A stretch of 64,000 nucleotides of DNA from DATCIH01 sp036507955 (GCA_036507955.1 DATCIH010000194.1:1-64000); one strand, 5' to 3'; positions 1 through 9,427 are shown, numbered from the stretch's first letter. Numbers and translations: made by a program. The notes: a model not told the origin generated them from the sequence alone.

Positions 1-1686
1 ACCAAATTTAGCAATGCCTGCTTTTTCTAAACTACCGAAACCAAACATACTTCCTACCGCATCTGCAATAAAATCGGTTGCGGCGTTGCCTGTACTTTTA
101 TTATCGCTTTGATATGCCCCAGCTTGAAATGCACTTCTTGCAGTTTCAGTAATTCTGTGAGTGATTGCATTTCTGTCTATTGATTCAGCATCATAACCTA
201 AATTTTGAAAAAGTTTCATTCCCCATCTTGCGATAAGATTAGGTTGCTCTTTTTCTATTGCTGCATTCATAGCGGTACGGTCATTTGCATTATATGGTTT
301 GTTGTCGTAATGGATTGCATATGCTGGGTCGTTTAACATTTTTTTATAAGCTGCATTGCCACTATTATCATTAGGTTCAATTGTATTAGGTGCAACCTTT
401 TGAGTATCGGTGGTTGCATATGTTATAGGAACTTCATTTTTAGGTTGTAAATACTGATTCAAATAATCTAATTTGATTGGGTCGGATTTAGGAGTTGTCG
501 AATCAAGTTCTTGACCACTAAGCATTGGTAATTGAGCCTTTATTGTTGCATCTTTTTCATTTGAAGCTTTGCCTTTTGCTACTTGCGCTGCTATTTCTGC
601 TTTAGAGCCTGTAATATTAGTTGTGTATGGCATATTTATTTGAGCCTTACCAGTAAGAGGATTAATGCCTGTTGTTACATCTGCACCCATAGCCTTAACA
701 TCTTCATGTCCTGCTTTTAACTGACCATTTAAAGTTGATTTTGCATTATTAACTAACCCTAGCAAATAATTAGCAATATCAATATCAGCTTGGCTTGATT
801 CAGAATCGTTAATAGTTTCACTATATTGTTTTCCTAAATCATCAAGGCTAGTTAATCTATCTTCAAATGTTTTTTTAGCGGAATCGCCTTTGCTATTAAG
901 AATATCATTAACACTAGCAATCCCTTCCTTACCATCCGCACTATTCATTATTTTAGCTAGTGCAATTTTGGCTTTATCTGCATAACGTTGGTTATCGGTT
1001 AATACCTTTTGAGCCGCTATTTTTGAAGTTGCATCATAGCGTGCATTATCCGTTAACACCGCTTGTGCATCTTGTGCAACCTTAGTCTTATATCTTGCAT
1101 TAGAAGTAGCTTGTTCAGTGTTAAAATGAGCATCAGAAACATTGTCTCTACTTGCGGTATGATCGTAATTAGATTTCCAATGAGAATCAGTTGTTGCATC
1201 CCTGCCAGCTTGATATTCTTGTGCTACTTCTTTATCAGCATAGTTTCTAGCTAAATTATCAATTACTGTTCGTTTATCATTAGCCATTGTATTTGCATTG
1301 TTATCGTAAGCTGATTGTTGAAGTTTTAAATTGCTATCTATGTTGTCCATTGCCTTAGTACGTCTTTGGTTTATAGCACCAACATATTTGTTATTAACTT
1401 GATTCATTTCTGCAATCCCTGCACCAGCATTAGAATTTGCCCCTAAACCTCTAGTTGAAATTGTATTGTTATAGTTATTTTGTGCGGTTTTATTGTTGCT
1501 ATTTTGACTAGCTACTTCGGTGTCAAAATTTTGATTAGTGCTAGATTTTTGGGTATTCAAAGCGGAGGTATTACCTTTAAGTGTACTTTTTAATATAGCA
1601 ATTTTAGCAGCGTAAGTTGGAGCAAGTTCTTTACTAGCTATTGCGGTTTGTGAATTTATTTTCTGTGCATAATTTGTTGAAGCCAT
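1..1686 (-). CDS. Internal virion protein, N-terminal part (runs off the left edge)
   Basis: The reading frame starts at 1686 after an AAGGAGG ribosome binding site and stays open through base 1, giving 562 residues with no stop. The first ~245 residues are clearly paralogous to the next upstream gene (shared N-terminus, DYADKEVAQEYQAGRD-type segment, many Asn-x-Arg-Tyr repeats). The body is rich in Ala, Asn, Gln and Asp and looks largely helical. The last ~60 visible residues contain a Gly/Phe-rich stretch. Position after the tail genes suggests an ejected internal protein of a short-tailed phage. On a circular map it may be the N-terminus of the polyvalent protein entering at 64000, but the two edges are not directly in frame, so some sequence is missing. 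Function is inferred from context only. Confidence 0.75.
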   Translation of the reverse strand, partial: MASTNYAQKINSQTAIASKELAPTYAAKIAILKSTLKGNTSALNTQKSSTNQNFDTEVASQNSNNKTAQNNYNNTISTRGLGANSNAGAGIAEMNQVNNKYVGAINQRRTKAMDNIDSNLKLQQSAYDNNANTMANDKRTVIDNLARNYADKEVAQEYQAGRDATTDSHWKSNYDHTASRDNVSDAHFNTEQATSNARYKTKVAQDAQAVLTDNARYDATSKIAAQKVLTDNQRYADKAKIALAKIMNSADGKEGIASVNDILNSKGDSAKKTFEDRLTSLDDLGKQYSETINDSESSQADIDIANYLLGLVNNAKSTLNGQLKAGHEDVKAMGADVTTGINPLTGKAQINMPYTTNITGSKAEIAAQVAKGKASNEKDATIKAQLPMLSGQELDSTTPKSDPIKLDYLNQYLQPKNEVPITYATTDTQKVAPNTIEPNDNSGNAAYKKMLNDPAYAIHYDNKPYNANDRTAMNAAIEKEQPNLIARWGMKLFQNLGYDAESIDRNAITHRITETARSAFQAGAYQSDNKSTGNAATDFIADAVGSMFGFGSLEKAGIAKFG

Positions 1687-1701
1687 ACATAAAAACCTCC
1701 T

Positions 1702-2439
1702 TTATTTTGATGCCAGTGATTTCTTTAATGAATCTGCATATCTTTGGTTGTCAGTTTTTACTGCGGTTGAATCAATTATAGCCTGTGCATTGTATCTATC
1801 GTTGGCGGTTTTTAAAGCTTGTGCTGCCGTTAATTGAGCATCTTTATATCTCGAGTTATCCGTAGATTGAGTAGTAGCATATTGAGCATCAGCGACCTTG
1901 TCTCTGCCTATATTGTAATTATTAGTAGTGTTCCATTCACTATCTGCCACAGAATCCCTTCCAGCTTGATATTCTTGTGCAACTTGTTTATCTGCATAAT
2001 CATGTGCCATTGTGTTGGCAGAATCTAATTTGTCAGCCCCTAAATTAGCAACATTAGCGTTATAGTCTATGTTCGCTTGAGCAATGCTACTGTCCACAGT
2101 GTTCAATGCACCTGTTCTATTCTGTTTAATCGCAGCAATGTAACGATTATTAATTTGGTCCTGTTCTGCAAGTCCTGTTAACGCGATACTACTTCGACCA
2201 ATCCCCTTACTTAAATTTGAAGTGTCGAGTGAATTTTTATTAGATACATTGCTTATATTTTGATTAGTAACTTGGGTGTCATAACTTTGATTAATTCCTG
2301 TCTTTGAATTAGTTAATGCAAGTGTACTAGCGGCTAAAGAGTTCTTAAGTGCGGTAACCTTCATATTGTAAGCTGGATTAAGTTCAGAATTTGCCACCGC
2401 GGTTTGTTGAGTTATTTTTTGTGCATAAGTTGAAGACAT
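1702..2439 (-). CDS. Internal virion protein paralogue, repeat-rich
   Basis: A protein of 245 residues with good GGAGG ribosome binding site. It aligns along its whole length with the first ~245 residues of the gene downstream, so the pair arose by tandem duplication and the longer copy gained or kept a C-terminal extension. It is made of degenerate repeats ending in RYxDA or RYNAQ-type motifs and is probably an extended alpha-helical protein. No enzyme motif is visible. The place between the fibre genes and the giant internal protein suggests a virion structural or ejection protein. Confidence is good that it is a gene and low for its role. Confidence 0.7.
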   Translation of the reverse strand: MSSTYAQKITQQTAVANSELNPAYNMKVTALKNSLAASTLALTNSKTGINQSYDTQVTNQNISNVSNKNSLDTSNLSKGIGRSSIALTGLAEQDQINNRYIAAIKQNRTGALNTVDSSIAQANIDYNANVANLGADKLDSANTMAHDYADKQVAQEYQAGRDSVADSEWNTTNNYNIGRDKVADAQYATTQSTDNSRYKDAQLTAAQALKTANDRYNAQAIIDSTAVKTDNQRYADSLKKSLASK

Positions 2440-2456
2440 ATTAAAACCTCCTTAAA

Positions 2457-2485
2457 ATAAAAAAAAGAACCTATCAAAGTTCTTA
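2457..2485 (-). terminator. Intrinsic terminator after the propeller fibre gene
   Basis: On the minus strand a 6-bp stem (AAGAAC with GTTCTT) is followed by a run of eight T. It overlaps the stop codon of the 558-residue gene and would reduce read-through into the internal virion protein pair. Confidence 0.75.
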
Positions 2486-4159
2486 TCCCCATATCTTTAT
2501 AATATTCTTTACATCTCCTGCTATTCCGTTTTCCTTGGCATAACCTAGTCCTGTAGAACTTACAAGTTCATTCACTGAATTGGAACTCTTATAAGCTTTT
2601 TCAACAAAGTCTTTGTATATATTTACAAAAGGACTATAATCAGAACTTATTGCCACATATGTCCCATCCTTGCTAAAATCAGAACTCGAACAAGAACCTG
2701 TAGGCATTACTGAAAGATTTGTAACTTTTGAAAAATTATCTCCGTTTCTACTATAAACCGTAAAAAAAGGTGAATAACTATGCGTAACCAATAAGAAAAA
2801 GCCATCAGCACTAAAAGATACAGAATAAGAATTTCCTGGTGGTGCAGTATTAGTCCATGCTAATTTTGTAAAAGTATCTCCATTTCTTTTATATACAACA
2901 ATATTTGAAGTGAGAGTATTTGTAGCCATATAAACACCATCTGGACTAAAGCAAACACCAAAACATGCGGCTAGTGGCAATATTGAAGGATTGTCCAGTT
3001 TTGTAAAAGTGTCACCATTCCTTTTATATATGACAATATAAGGATAAGAATAACAAGTTACCACTAAATACATACCATCTGGACTAAATTTTACACTTTT
3101 ACTAAAACCATTCGGAAGCACCGTTGGATTTGGAAGTTTCGTGAGAACATCATTGACAATTTTATAAATAAAAACAAATGGTGTATCGAAAGTACCTATC
3201 GCTAAATACGTACCATCTGGACTAAAGCACGTACTGTAAGCTGCATCCATAGCTAAACTTGAAGGGTTTGGGAGTTTTGTAAATACATCTCCATTTCTTT
3301 TATATACAGTCACAAAAGGCGAACTACTATGTACGACGGATAAATAAACACCATCTAAACTAAAACATACACCGAAACATATATCCGGTGGTAATGTCGA
3401 AGGACTTGGAAGTTTTGTAAAAGTGTCACCGCTTCTTTTGTATATGCAAATAAATGGACTTGCATTAGACACTAATACTAAATATATCCCATCTGGACTA
3501 AAAGCAATTCCGTTAGTAGTACCTACCGATAATGATGAAGGATTAGGAAGTTTAGTTGCATTAAATTTTATATACACAGGATCGTAAATTGATAATGTTT
3601 CGCCATACAAAACATTTACACTTGATTGTCCTTTTATTATCGTTTCGCCCCCGCCTGTACCTGTTATCGTATTAACACCATCTGCTAATTCTTGAAATGA
3701 ATTTGGGGAAGTTCCAGAAACCGTTCCCCCTTTGCCGTTGATAGCGGTTTTAACTATTTCTTTCCCATCAACGACACTTGTAAAAAGTCCATTCCAACCG
3801 TCTTTATCTGCCTGTGTAACATGGATTGCCGAATTCGCTATATGGTTATCGCTATTTGTTGTTTTTGGAATCATAGCCTCAACCTCGGTGGTTAACGCAT
3901 CGACCGCACTTAAATCGATTCCATTAACTCTAGTTGTAAGACTATCTATTTCAGTTTTTAAACCATTAACCGCAGTAAGGTCAATAGCTTTAATAGCGAT
4001 TGAATTGTCGCTAACTTTTTCGGTTAAACCAGCAATTAAGTTTGAATTTACTGTTATTTCATCTTCTATACTACTGGTATCAATAACCTTATCTATGAAG
4101 TTCTTGATTTTATCATCGCATTGTATCATTAACGCTAAAGCAACCGTTTTAGTGTCCAT
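2483..4159 (-). CDS. Tail fibre or receptor-binding protein with seven-bladed beta-propeller
   Basis: A protein of 558 residues. The N-terminal ~110 residues form heptad-like repeats (TAVNGLKTEID, SAVDALTTEVE), expected of a trimeric coiled-coil fibre stalk. A GTVSGTSPNSFQELADG-type linker typical of phage tail proteins follows. From about residue 200 there are seven consecutive repeats of 45-48 residues, each with FSPDGxYL, a hydrophobic strand, xxIYKRNGDxFTKL and a PNPSxLP turn, which is the pattern of a seven-bladed propeller. A C-terminal cap of ~50 residues follows. The propeller is probably the binding head for a cell-surface ligand. The ligand is not predictable. Confidence 0.8.
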   Translation of the reverse strand: MDTKTVALALMIQCDDKIKNFIDKVIDTSSIEDEITVNSNLIAGLTEKVSDNSIAIKAIDLTAVNGLKTEIDSLTTRVNGIDLSAVDALTTEVEAMIPKTTNSDNHIANSAIHVTQADKDGWNGLFTSVVDGKEIVKTAINGKGGTVSGTSPNSFQELADGVNTITGTGGGETIIKGQSSVNVLYGETLSIYDPVYIKFNATKLPNPSSLSVGTTNGIAFSPDGIYLVLVSNASPFICIYKRSGDTFTKLPSPSTLPPDICFGVCFSLDGVYLSVVHSSSPFVTVYKRNGDVFTKLPNPSSLAMDAAYSTCFSPDGTYLAIGTFDTPFVFIYKIVNDVLTKLPNPTVLPNGFSKSVKFSPDGMYLVVTCYSYPYIVIYKRNGDTFTKLDNPSILPLAACFGVCFSPDGVYMATNTLTSNIVVYKRNGDTFTKLAWTNTAPPGNSYSVSFSADGFFLLVTHSYSPFFTVYSRNGDNFSKVTNLSVMPTGSCSSSDFSKDGTYVAISSDYSPFVNIYKDFVEKAYKSSNSVNELVSSTGLGYAKENGIAGDVKNIIKIWG

Positions 4160-4173
4160 TAAATCACCTTCCT

Positions 4174-5973
4174 TTACATATCTGAATATCTGCTTTCTAT
4201 TTCTATAAAATCAGTAGGATTATTCACTGATCTTACTATATCTACAAAATAAGCACGTCCGAAACATGGAATCACATTATACATAGGGTACGCGTTGTAT
4301 AAATTTCCATACAATAAAGAGTTAGAATCATTTTCATCTATGCCAGTATCTAAATTCATCGCAGATGGAAAACTTTTAGTTCCGTTGATGCCTGTAATTG
4401 AACTACAATCATAATAATAATGATTATCTAATATTATTATCCCTCTGCTCATGGTTAGGTTTGGAGAAGAATTTATTTGTGTTTCATTACCGCTATCTAA
4501 ATTAAGTTTATAAAGAGTATCATATCGGTGCATCGGATTATAATTATCGTATTCCCACCTTGTAAACCTACAAAAATATAAGCAATCTAAAACAATAGCC
4601 ATCTCATTACCTGTTGAAATACTAGGTCCTATAGTTTTAATTAAAGTTTCACCGCTACCATCTTGACTATATCTATATAAAAGTCTATTACCGGAATCAT
4701 CGTCTTTCATAGCGTAAATAAATCCATTATTAAGTGCAAAACTAACTACCTTAGGACAAAAATATGATGATAAACTCTTTTGTGTTAAATCATATATAAT
4801 TATTTGGTATACATTATCCTTTTTCACAAGTGCAAAAACCTTGTTATTGTAAATAGAAAAATCATATATTTTACCTAGTGTGTAACTAACTATTGTGTCC
4901 CTTCCAGTTGCAAAACTATATTTCATTAAATAACTGTTGGTGTTATAGTACAGGTTGTTTTTATATAATTTATGAACGCAATCACTATAATTTCCATTTT
5001 TTAACGTATAATCCTTTTGAGGATAATAATATTGGTAGCCATCAATAGTAACTGGAATTTTAATTTTTAATATCGCCGAACCAGTATACTCAAAAATAGC
5101 AACATTACCATAATCAATCAAAGGTATATGCCACGTTGTTGAGCAATTACAACCAACTTCTGTATCTATAAAATAATTGATAGCACTTAACAATTCATAA
5201 TCTGTAGGAGATTTTGAAATCGGTTTGCCTTGATGAACTTTCCCTGTGCAAGTAGCGGTGCTAAGTCTAGGTTTATCATCATCATTTAAAACATGATAAT
5301 AAAATATTCTGTCAGTATTATTTATTACATTTATTGTAGTTCCAGCATTATCCCCTGCAACCCTTTTGCTAGAATAAATTTCAAGAAAAATAAGTTTATC
5401 ATTTTTGGGAATTATTTCGATATAATATAGGCCTTTTATAAGAATAGCATTTGGAGTAGTTTTAATAGGGAAATATTCAAATTGAACAACACGATCCCAT
5501 CTATAGTTGCAATAATACTTTCCGTTAAGCATTTCTAATTTTATAATGAGAGAAACAACACCATTATAAAAAAGTGTAGCATTTGTAGTTGAACCATCGG
5601 CACAACCTATTACAAAAACACCTGATAAACTATAACCAGAATGTAAGGCTGCATATAGATCAGCTTCTAATTCTAATACAGGAACAATTTTAACTCCTCT
5701 GCCCATATTAAAATCTATTTCTTCCAAAGTATTAACATCAACCACTTTTTTTATGTTTTTACCTTCTGTATCTCTGATTGCACTTAAGTGTATAATACTG
5801 TTATCATCATAAGCAACAACAGGTTTATCTTCTGTACTAATATCAATGCTCGTTATTCTTTTTTTAGGATTAAGACTATCTATATTTTGATATAAATAGT
5901 CCATATTTTCGTTTATTGCCTTTAAACTCAAAGGTGTAGTGTCTTTTATAGAATTTTTAACATATCTATTCAT
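4174..5973 (-). CDS. Tail protein with N-terminal anchor and propeller-like body
   Basis: A protein of 599 residues. The first ~30 residues (YVKNSIKDTTPLSLKAINEN) match the start of the 89-residue gene just upstream and look like a virion-anchoring domain. The rest is beta-rich. Residues ~330-520 contain repeated blade-like units with NNKVFALVKKDN, NNGFIYAMKDD and LDCLYFCRF segments, resembling DUF5050-type propellers. It lies 10 bp from the small anchor gene and is probably a fibre or receptor-binding subunit made in the same late operon. The specific receptor is unknown. Confidence 0.72.
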   Translation of the reverse strand: MNRYVKNSIKDTTPLSLKAINENMDYLYQNIDSLNPKKRITSIDISTEDKPVVAYDDNSIIHLSAIRDTEGKNIKKVVDVNTLEEIDFNMGRGVKIVPVLELEADLYAALHSGYSLSGVFVIGCADGSTTNATLFYNGVVSLIIKLEMLNGKYYCNYRWDRVVQFEYFPIKTTPNAILIKGLYYIEIIPKNDKLIFLEIYSSKRVAGDNAGTTINVINNTDRIFYYHVLNDDDKPRLSTATCTGKVHQGKPISKSPTDYELLSAINYFIDTEVGCNCSTTWHIPLIDYGNVAIFEYTGSAILKIKIPVTIDGYQYYYPQKDYTLKNGNYSDCVHKLYKNNLYYNTNSYLMKYSFATGRDTIVSYTLGKIYDFSIYNNKVFALVKKDNVYQIIIYDLTQKSLSSYFCPKVVSFALNNGFIYAMKDDDSGNRLLYRYSQDGSGETLIKTIGPSISTGNEMAIVLDCLYFCRFTRWEYDNYNPMHRYDTLYKLNLDSGNETQINSSPNLTMSRGIIILDNHYYYDCSSITGINGTKSFPSAMNLDTGIDENDSNSLLYGNLYNAYPMYNVIPCFGRAYFVDIVRSVNNPTDFIEIESRYSDM

Positions 5974-5983
5974 AGAATACCTC

Positions 5984-6253
5984 TTATCTTAATATTGATA
6001 TTTCTATAGTGCCATCGGAAAGTTTGTCAATAAAACCGTCTGCATTTCTTGAAACACAATAATTTTCAGTCTTTCCATCTTCATAAACAACATCGAATAT
6101 ATCGGGACTTGTAAAATTTATAGTGCCGACATTTTGTGAATCTAGTGCTTCATTCAAATGTGTGTACAAATAATCAAAATTATCATTTAATCCCTTTAAA
6201 CTTTGTGGTGTAGTATCTCTCATTTGGTTTTTAAGGAATCTATCATTGGCCAT
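5984..6253 (-). CDS. Small free-standing tail anchor protein
   Basis: A protein of 89 residues. Its N-terminus (RFLKNQMRDTTPQSLKGLND) matches the N-terminus of the 599-residue neighbour, with the same following NxDYLY motif, but it then ends after one small beta-rich domain. It could be a stand-alone adaptor that builds the fibre attachment site, or the remnant of a fibre whose distal body was lost. The strong ribosome binding site and tight spacing to both neighbours argue that it is expressed. Confidence 0.65.
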   Translation of the reverse strand: MANDRFLKNQMRDTTPQSLKGLNDNFDYLYTHLNEALDSQNVGTINFTSPDIFDVVYEDGKTENYCVSRNADGFIDKLSDGTIEISILR

Positions 6254-6263
6254 TTTAACACCT

Positions 6264-7772
6264 CTATATTGAATACATTACTTCTGTTTGCTTAATTGTA
6301 AAATCTGAACCATTAACATTTTGAAATTTAAAACTTATTACCTTGCCTTTGTTTTTTAGTTTTACTTTGTAAGGTGTGAAATCAGTAGTTAAAGCTATAG
6401 TTTTGGTTTTAATCTTCTTTTCTGAGATAACACTAAGCAATATAGAGCCTGTTCCTTTTGCTACGAAATGCAACGATTGAACACTCTTTTTTAAGTCTAA
6501 TTCTCCGAAAGTATAATCTCCTGTATGCCAACTTGCATCAATTGTTCTAGTATTGAATGTGTTAACCGTTTCATCATATTTAAATACTTTATTCTCTTTG
6601 TTAATAAACAATAATTCACCGTTTTGTACTAAGAAATCATTGACCTCAAAACCTCTTTTAACCATGAAAGTATCGTTAATCATATCGTACTCGATGATTA
6701 CATTATTATCCCAAACCGAATCCGGTCCTTTTATAGCCAAAATATATTTGTTTTTAAATATGATCGCGGTTGACACTCCCATATCAATCGAGCCACGAGG
6801 TATAGCTTTAAATTCTTCTTGAATCTTTTGAGATAAATATTTTATACTTACACCATTGAAAAGAAAAATTCCAACATCGGTTGCAAAGAATATACCCGAG
6901 TTGTAACTTCTAATCGTCTTGTTACATATCGTACCTTGAACATTATCCGCTATTTGTGACACTGTGTAATTAGCCGGACTACTACCGTATATACGATAAA
7001 TATTATTAGTTTTAAATACAATAACATCTTCAAATAAACCTTTAATTCCAACTATAATCCCATTATCCCATGTAGGAATTTCGATAAATCCTCCATGTTG
7101 ATTTGCTTGACCTTCTGCAATCGGCATTGTAAAGTCCTCTGGATCAAATGCAGCACTAAACCATACAGTATTAAATAAACTACCGCCGCATATCCACAAT
7201 CGTTCTTTATATAATTCTAGAAATTGACCAGCGGGAGCTGAGTTATCATCGCTAGCAACAGAACCCGAACCATTCTTTTTAAGTCTTCTCATTTTATTAG
7301 AAGCAATTCCGGCAACACTAATATCTATATCCTCAATTACTTTTACAACCGTCCATATATTAGACATAATTGTCATAAACTTCTCACCTGTTTGATAATT
7401 TACAAAATCGGCAACGGAGCTATTGTCGCCAGCATCATCATCTAATATTTTAACGAATGTATTGTCTCGCTGATTTAAAATATAATTATCGCCTTTTAAA
7501 TCGTTGACAAGCACAATCCCTAATTCTCCATTGAAATATTCTGTATTTGCATTATAGTAATTATATAAACATCTAAGTTCAATACGTAAATCTTCATTAT
7601 AAGTACCAAAAAAAGCAGGATTAAAAACCGAATATCCTTTACATAAACTCAAATTGCCTTTATTTAGGTCACAATTCTGTGATTCGGAAGCTTCGTTTAA
7701 TTTTAAGTATTGAGCATCAACATATTCATTAATACCACCATCAAAGGCTAATGTCATTCTCTTTTCAGCCAT
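6264..7772 (-). CDS. Tail nozzle/stabilisation protein (tail tubular B or P22 gp10-like)
   Basis: A protein of 502 residues starting after GGAGGTAAAATC. The N-terminus (LAFDGGINEYVDAQYLKLNEASESQNCDL) fits podovirus tail tube or nozzle proteins, which begin with a list-like segment describing the gene order of the ring. The middle is beta-rich with repeated aromatic strands (ERLWICGG, NTVWFSAAFDPEDF, IVFKTNNIYRIYG), again typical of this family. It lies next to three adaptor paralogues, as tail tubular B lies next to tail tubular A in short-tailed phages. No search was run, so the family call rests on pattern and synteny. Confidence 0.65.
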   Translation of the reverse strand: MAEKRMTLAFDGGINEYVDAQYLKLNEASESQNCDLNKGNLSLCKGYSVFNPAFFGTYNEDLRIELRCLYNYYNANTEYFNGELGIVLVNDLKGDNYILNQRDNTFVKILDDDAGDNSSVADFVNYQTGEKFMTIMSNIWTVVKVIEDIDISVAGIASNKMRRLKKNGSGSVASDDNSAPAGQFLELYKERLWICGGSLFNTVWFSAAFDPEDFTMPIAEGQANQHGGFIEIPTWDNGIIVGIKGLFEDVIVFKTNNIYRIYGSSPANYTVSQIADNVQGTICNKTIRSYNSGIFFATDVGIFLFNGVSIKYLSQKIQEEFKAIPRGSIDMGVSTAIIFKNKYILAIKGPDSVWDNNVIIEYDMINDTFMVKRGFEVNDFLVQNGELLFINKENKVFKYDETVNTFNTRTIDASWHTGDYTFGELDLKKSVQSLHFVAKGTGSILLSVISEKKIKTKTIALTTDFTPYKVKLKNKGKVISFKFQNVNGSDFTIKQTEVMYSI

Positions 7773-7784
7773 GATTTTACCTCC

Positions 7785-8384
7785 TTATAAAACATCAATT
7801 ACGTCTGAATAATCCGAAACATAACTGTCTCTTGGAATCGAGTTATAAACACTCATATACAAGTCGTAATAGAGTTGATTATCTGTTATTAGAAACAACG
7901 CATAATACATTAACCCTTGATGATAAATCGCGCTTATAGTAGGAATATCGGTATCAAGTTTAAGTTCTATAGGCTTAATACCATACACAAGTTTTATATT
8001 GGTTACATTGCAACCTAACAGTACATCATCTCTTATCATAATTCCGTTTGCTTTCAATTCAATGTAATGACGAGGTATTTTAATAATAGTTTCATTAGAA
8101 ACTTCCGTTGGTGAAATTATAGTAATGCCATCTTCTGCGTAAACTATTGGAATGATTTCCGTTGCGGTTACATAAAGTGAATGATAAGTCAGAAAGTCTG
8201 CTGGTAACTCTAAGGTATTAGTAAGAGGAATCAAATAATTTTGTTCTCCTATACTGCAATCTTTTTCTGCAAATACAACATAAGCTTGATTAATAGCACT
8301 TTTAATTAATGCCATTTCCGAATTTTCATTCCCTTTTAATTTGAGTTTCCCTTTTATAACATCTTGAATATCTTTAAATCTCAT
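7785..8384 (-). CDS. Head-tail adaptor-like protein, third paralogue
   Basis: A protein of 199 residues with the architecture of the two genes upstream: an N-terminal helix (RFKDIQDVIKGKL), a helix with SAINQAYVVFAEKD, beta strands around LELPADFLTYHSLYV, and a C-terminal helical part with YHQGLMYYALFLI. Family resemblance is to gp4/gp24-type or tail tubular A adaptors that join the portal ring to the tail. Its ATG overlaps the stop of the upstream gene by 4 bases, so translation is coupled. Confidence 0.6.
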   Translation of the reverse strand: MRFKDIQDVIKGKLKLKGNENSEMALIKSAINQAYVVFAEKDCSIGEQNYLIPLTNTLELPADFLTYHSLYVTATEIIPIVYAEDGITIISPTEVSNETIIKIPRHYIELKANGIMIRDDVLLGCNVTNIKLVYGIKPIELKLDTDIPTISAIYHQGLMYYALFLITDNQLYYDLYMSVYNSIPRDSYVSDYSDVIDVL

Positions 8385-8893
8385 TGTTTAACCTTCGGGT
8401 TTGTTATTCCAATTATAGAATTAAACTCACTCAAAAGGGAACTTGCAGCGGTAAAATTATTAACTAATGTTTGATAATGGTAAGCACCATAAGCGGCCAA
8501 CACACTATGGAAAATAGCTTTTGCTTCTGGTTCTTTATCTCCATCTAATTTTAAATCCATGTCTAATGGGATATAATTATAAATCATTGTCAAGACACCT
8601 ACCAAGTCACTATCGCTTACCAAAATATAATCATCACCTATATAAAAATCATTCTCTGATAGTTTCATTCCATCGGAAGTTAGCAGCATTGATAGAGATA
8701 GAAAATCTATCGGCATACTTGAAGGAATATTTAAAACTGTTGTGATAGTTGAAGTCTTGAATTTTTTACTTTGTGTAGCGATAAGCTTTATTCCTGCATT
8801 AATTCCAGCCATAACGACTGATTCAATTTGCTTATCTCCTTCTTTAGCATTTATACGATTCAATGCTAATTTATATATTTCTTTAAGCTTCAT
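8381..8893 (-). CDS. Head-tail adaptor-like protein, second paralogue
   Basis: I take the ATG at 8893, which follows GGAGGTGGCAAAA, rather than a non-ATG start 24 bases upstream; it gives 170 residues. The pattern MKLKEIYKLALNRINAKEGD, AGINAGIKLIATQSK, MPIDFLSLSMLL, YIPLDMD and AIFHSVLAAYGAYHY parallels the other two adaptor genes. The start overlaps the end of the upstream gene by 11 bases. The likely role is a ring component between portal and tail nozzle. Confidence 0.65.
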   Translation of the reverse strand: MKLKEIYKLALNRINAKEGDKQIESVVMAGINAGIKLIATQSKKFKTSTITTVLNIPSSMPIDFLSLSMLLTSDGMKLSENDFYIGDDYILVSDSDLVGVLTMIYNYIPLDMDLKLDGDKEPEAKAIFHSVLAAYGAYHYQTLVNNFTAASSLLSEFNSIIGITNPKVKQ

Positions 8894-9401
8894 TTTTGCC
8901 ACCTCCATTATTCGCAATCATATTAAATTCATTTAAAAACATTGTTGCTGATTGATATTGCTTTTGGCTTAAAGTGTACGAGTATGAAGCATAAGCCGCT
9001 AACGCAATACAGTAAATATCTTTTAAATCTATTGTAGCGGTTACATCCGTTATTTTAACAGGAACAAAAATATATGTTAAATCGAATGTTCCGCTTGTTA
9101 TATCTTCGATTTTTGGAATAACAAGGTCACCAATTAACTCGTAATCCGTTATCGACATAACCCCATACACTGAATGTTTTAGTTCTACTAAACCAAAATA
9201 GTCAGTAGGAAGTTTTATTTTTTCGGCATAAGGCAAGGTTGCTACTTTGGTTTTTTTGTCTTTGGTCATTGCAAGTAGTCCGATACCTTGATTTATTGAT
9301 GCAGTAAAGATCGTATCCATTTGAATGTCTGCATCTGTTCCTATTTCGGGTTCTTCATCAACCCTGTAATATGCTAAATCTAAAATTTCTCTAAGTGTCA
9401 T
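8883..9401 (-). CDS. Head-tail adaptor-like protein, first paralogue
   Basis: A protein of 172 residues: LREILDLAYYRVDEEPEIG, ASINQGIGLLAMTKDKK, IKLPTDYFGLVELK, TFDLTYIFVPV and IALAAYASYSYTLSQKQYQ. This order of an N-terminal helix, a second helix, a beta core ending in a Y(I/N)(F/Y)VP strand and C-terminal helices is shared by the next two genes, so the three are tandem paralogues. The fold pattern suits tail tubular A or P22 gp4-like adaptors. Lies just downstream of the homing endonuclease insertion. Confidence 0.65.
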   Translation of the reverse strand: MTLREILDLAYYRVDEEPEIGTDADIQMDTIFTASINQGIGLLAMTKDKKTKVATLPYAEKIKLPTDYFGLVELKHSVYGVMSITDYELIGDLVIPKIEDITSGTFDLTYIFVPVKITDVTATIDLKDIYCIALAAYASYSYTLSQKQYQSATMFLNEFNMIANNGGGKNEA

Positions 9402-9427
9402 TTATTCACCGCCTTTTGTATTAAAAT

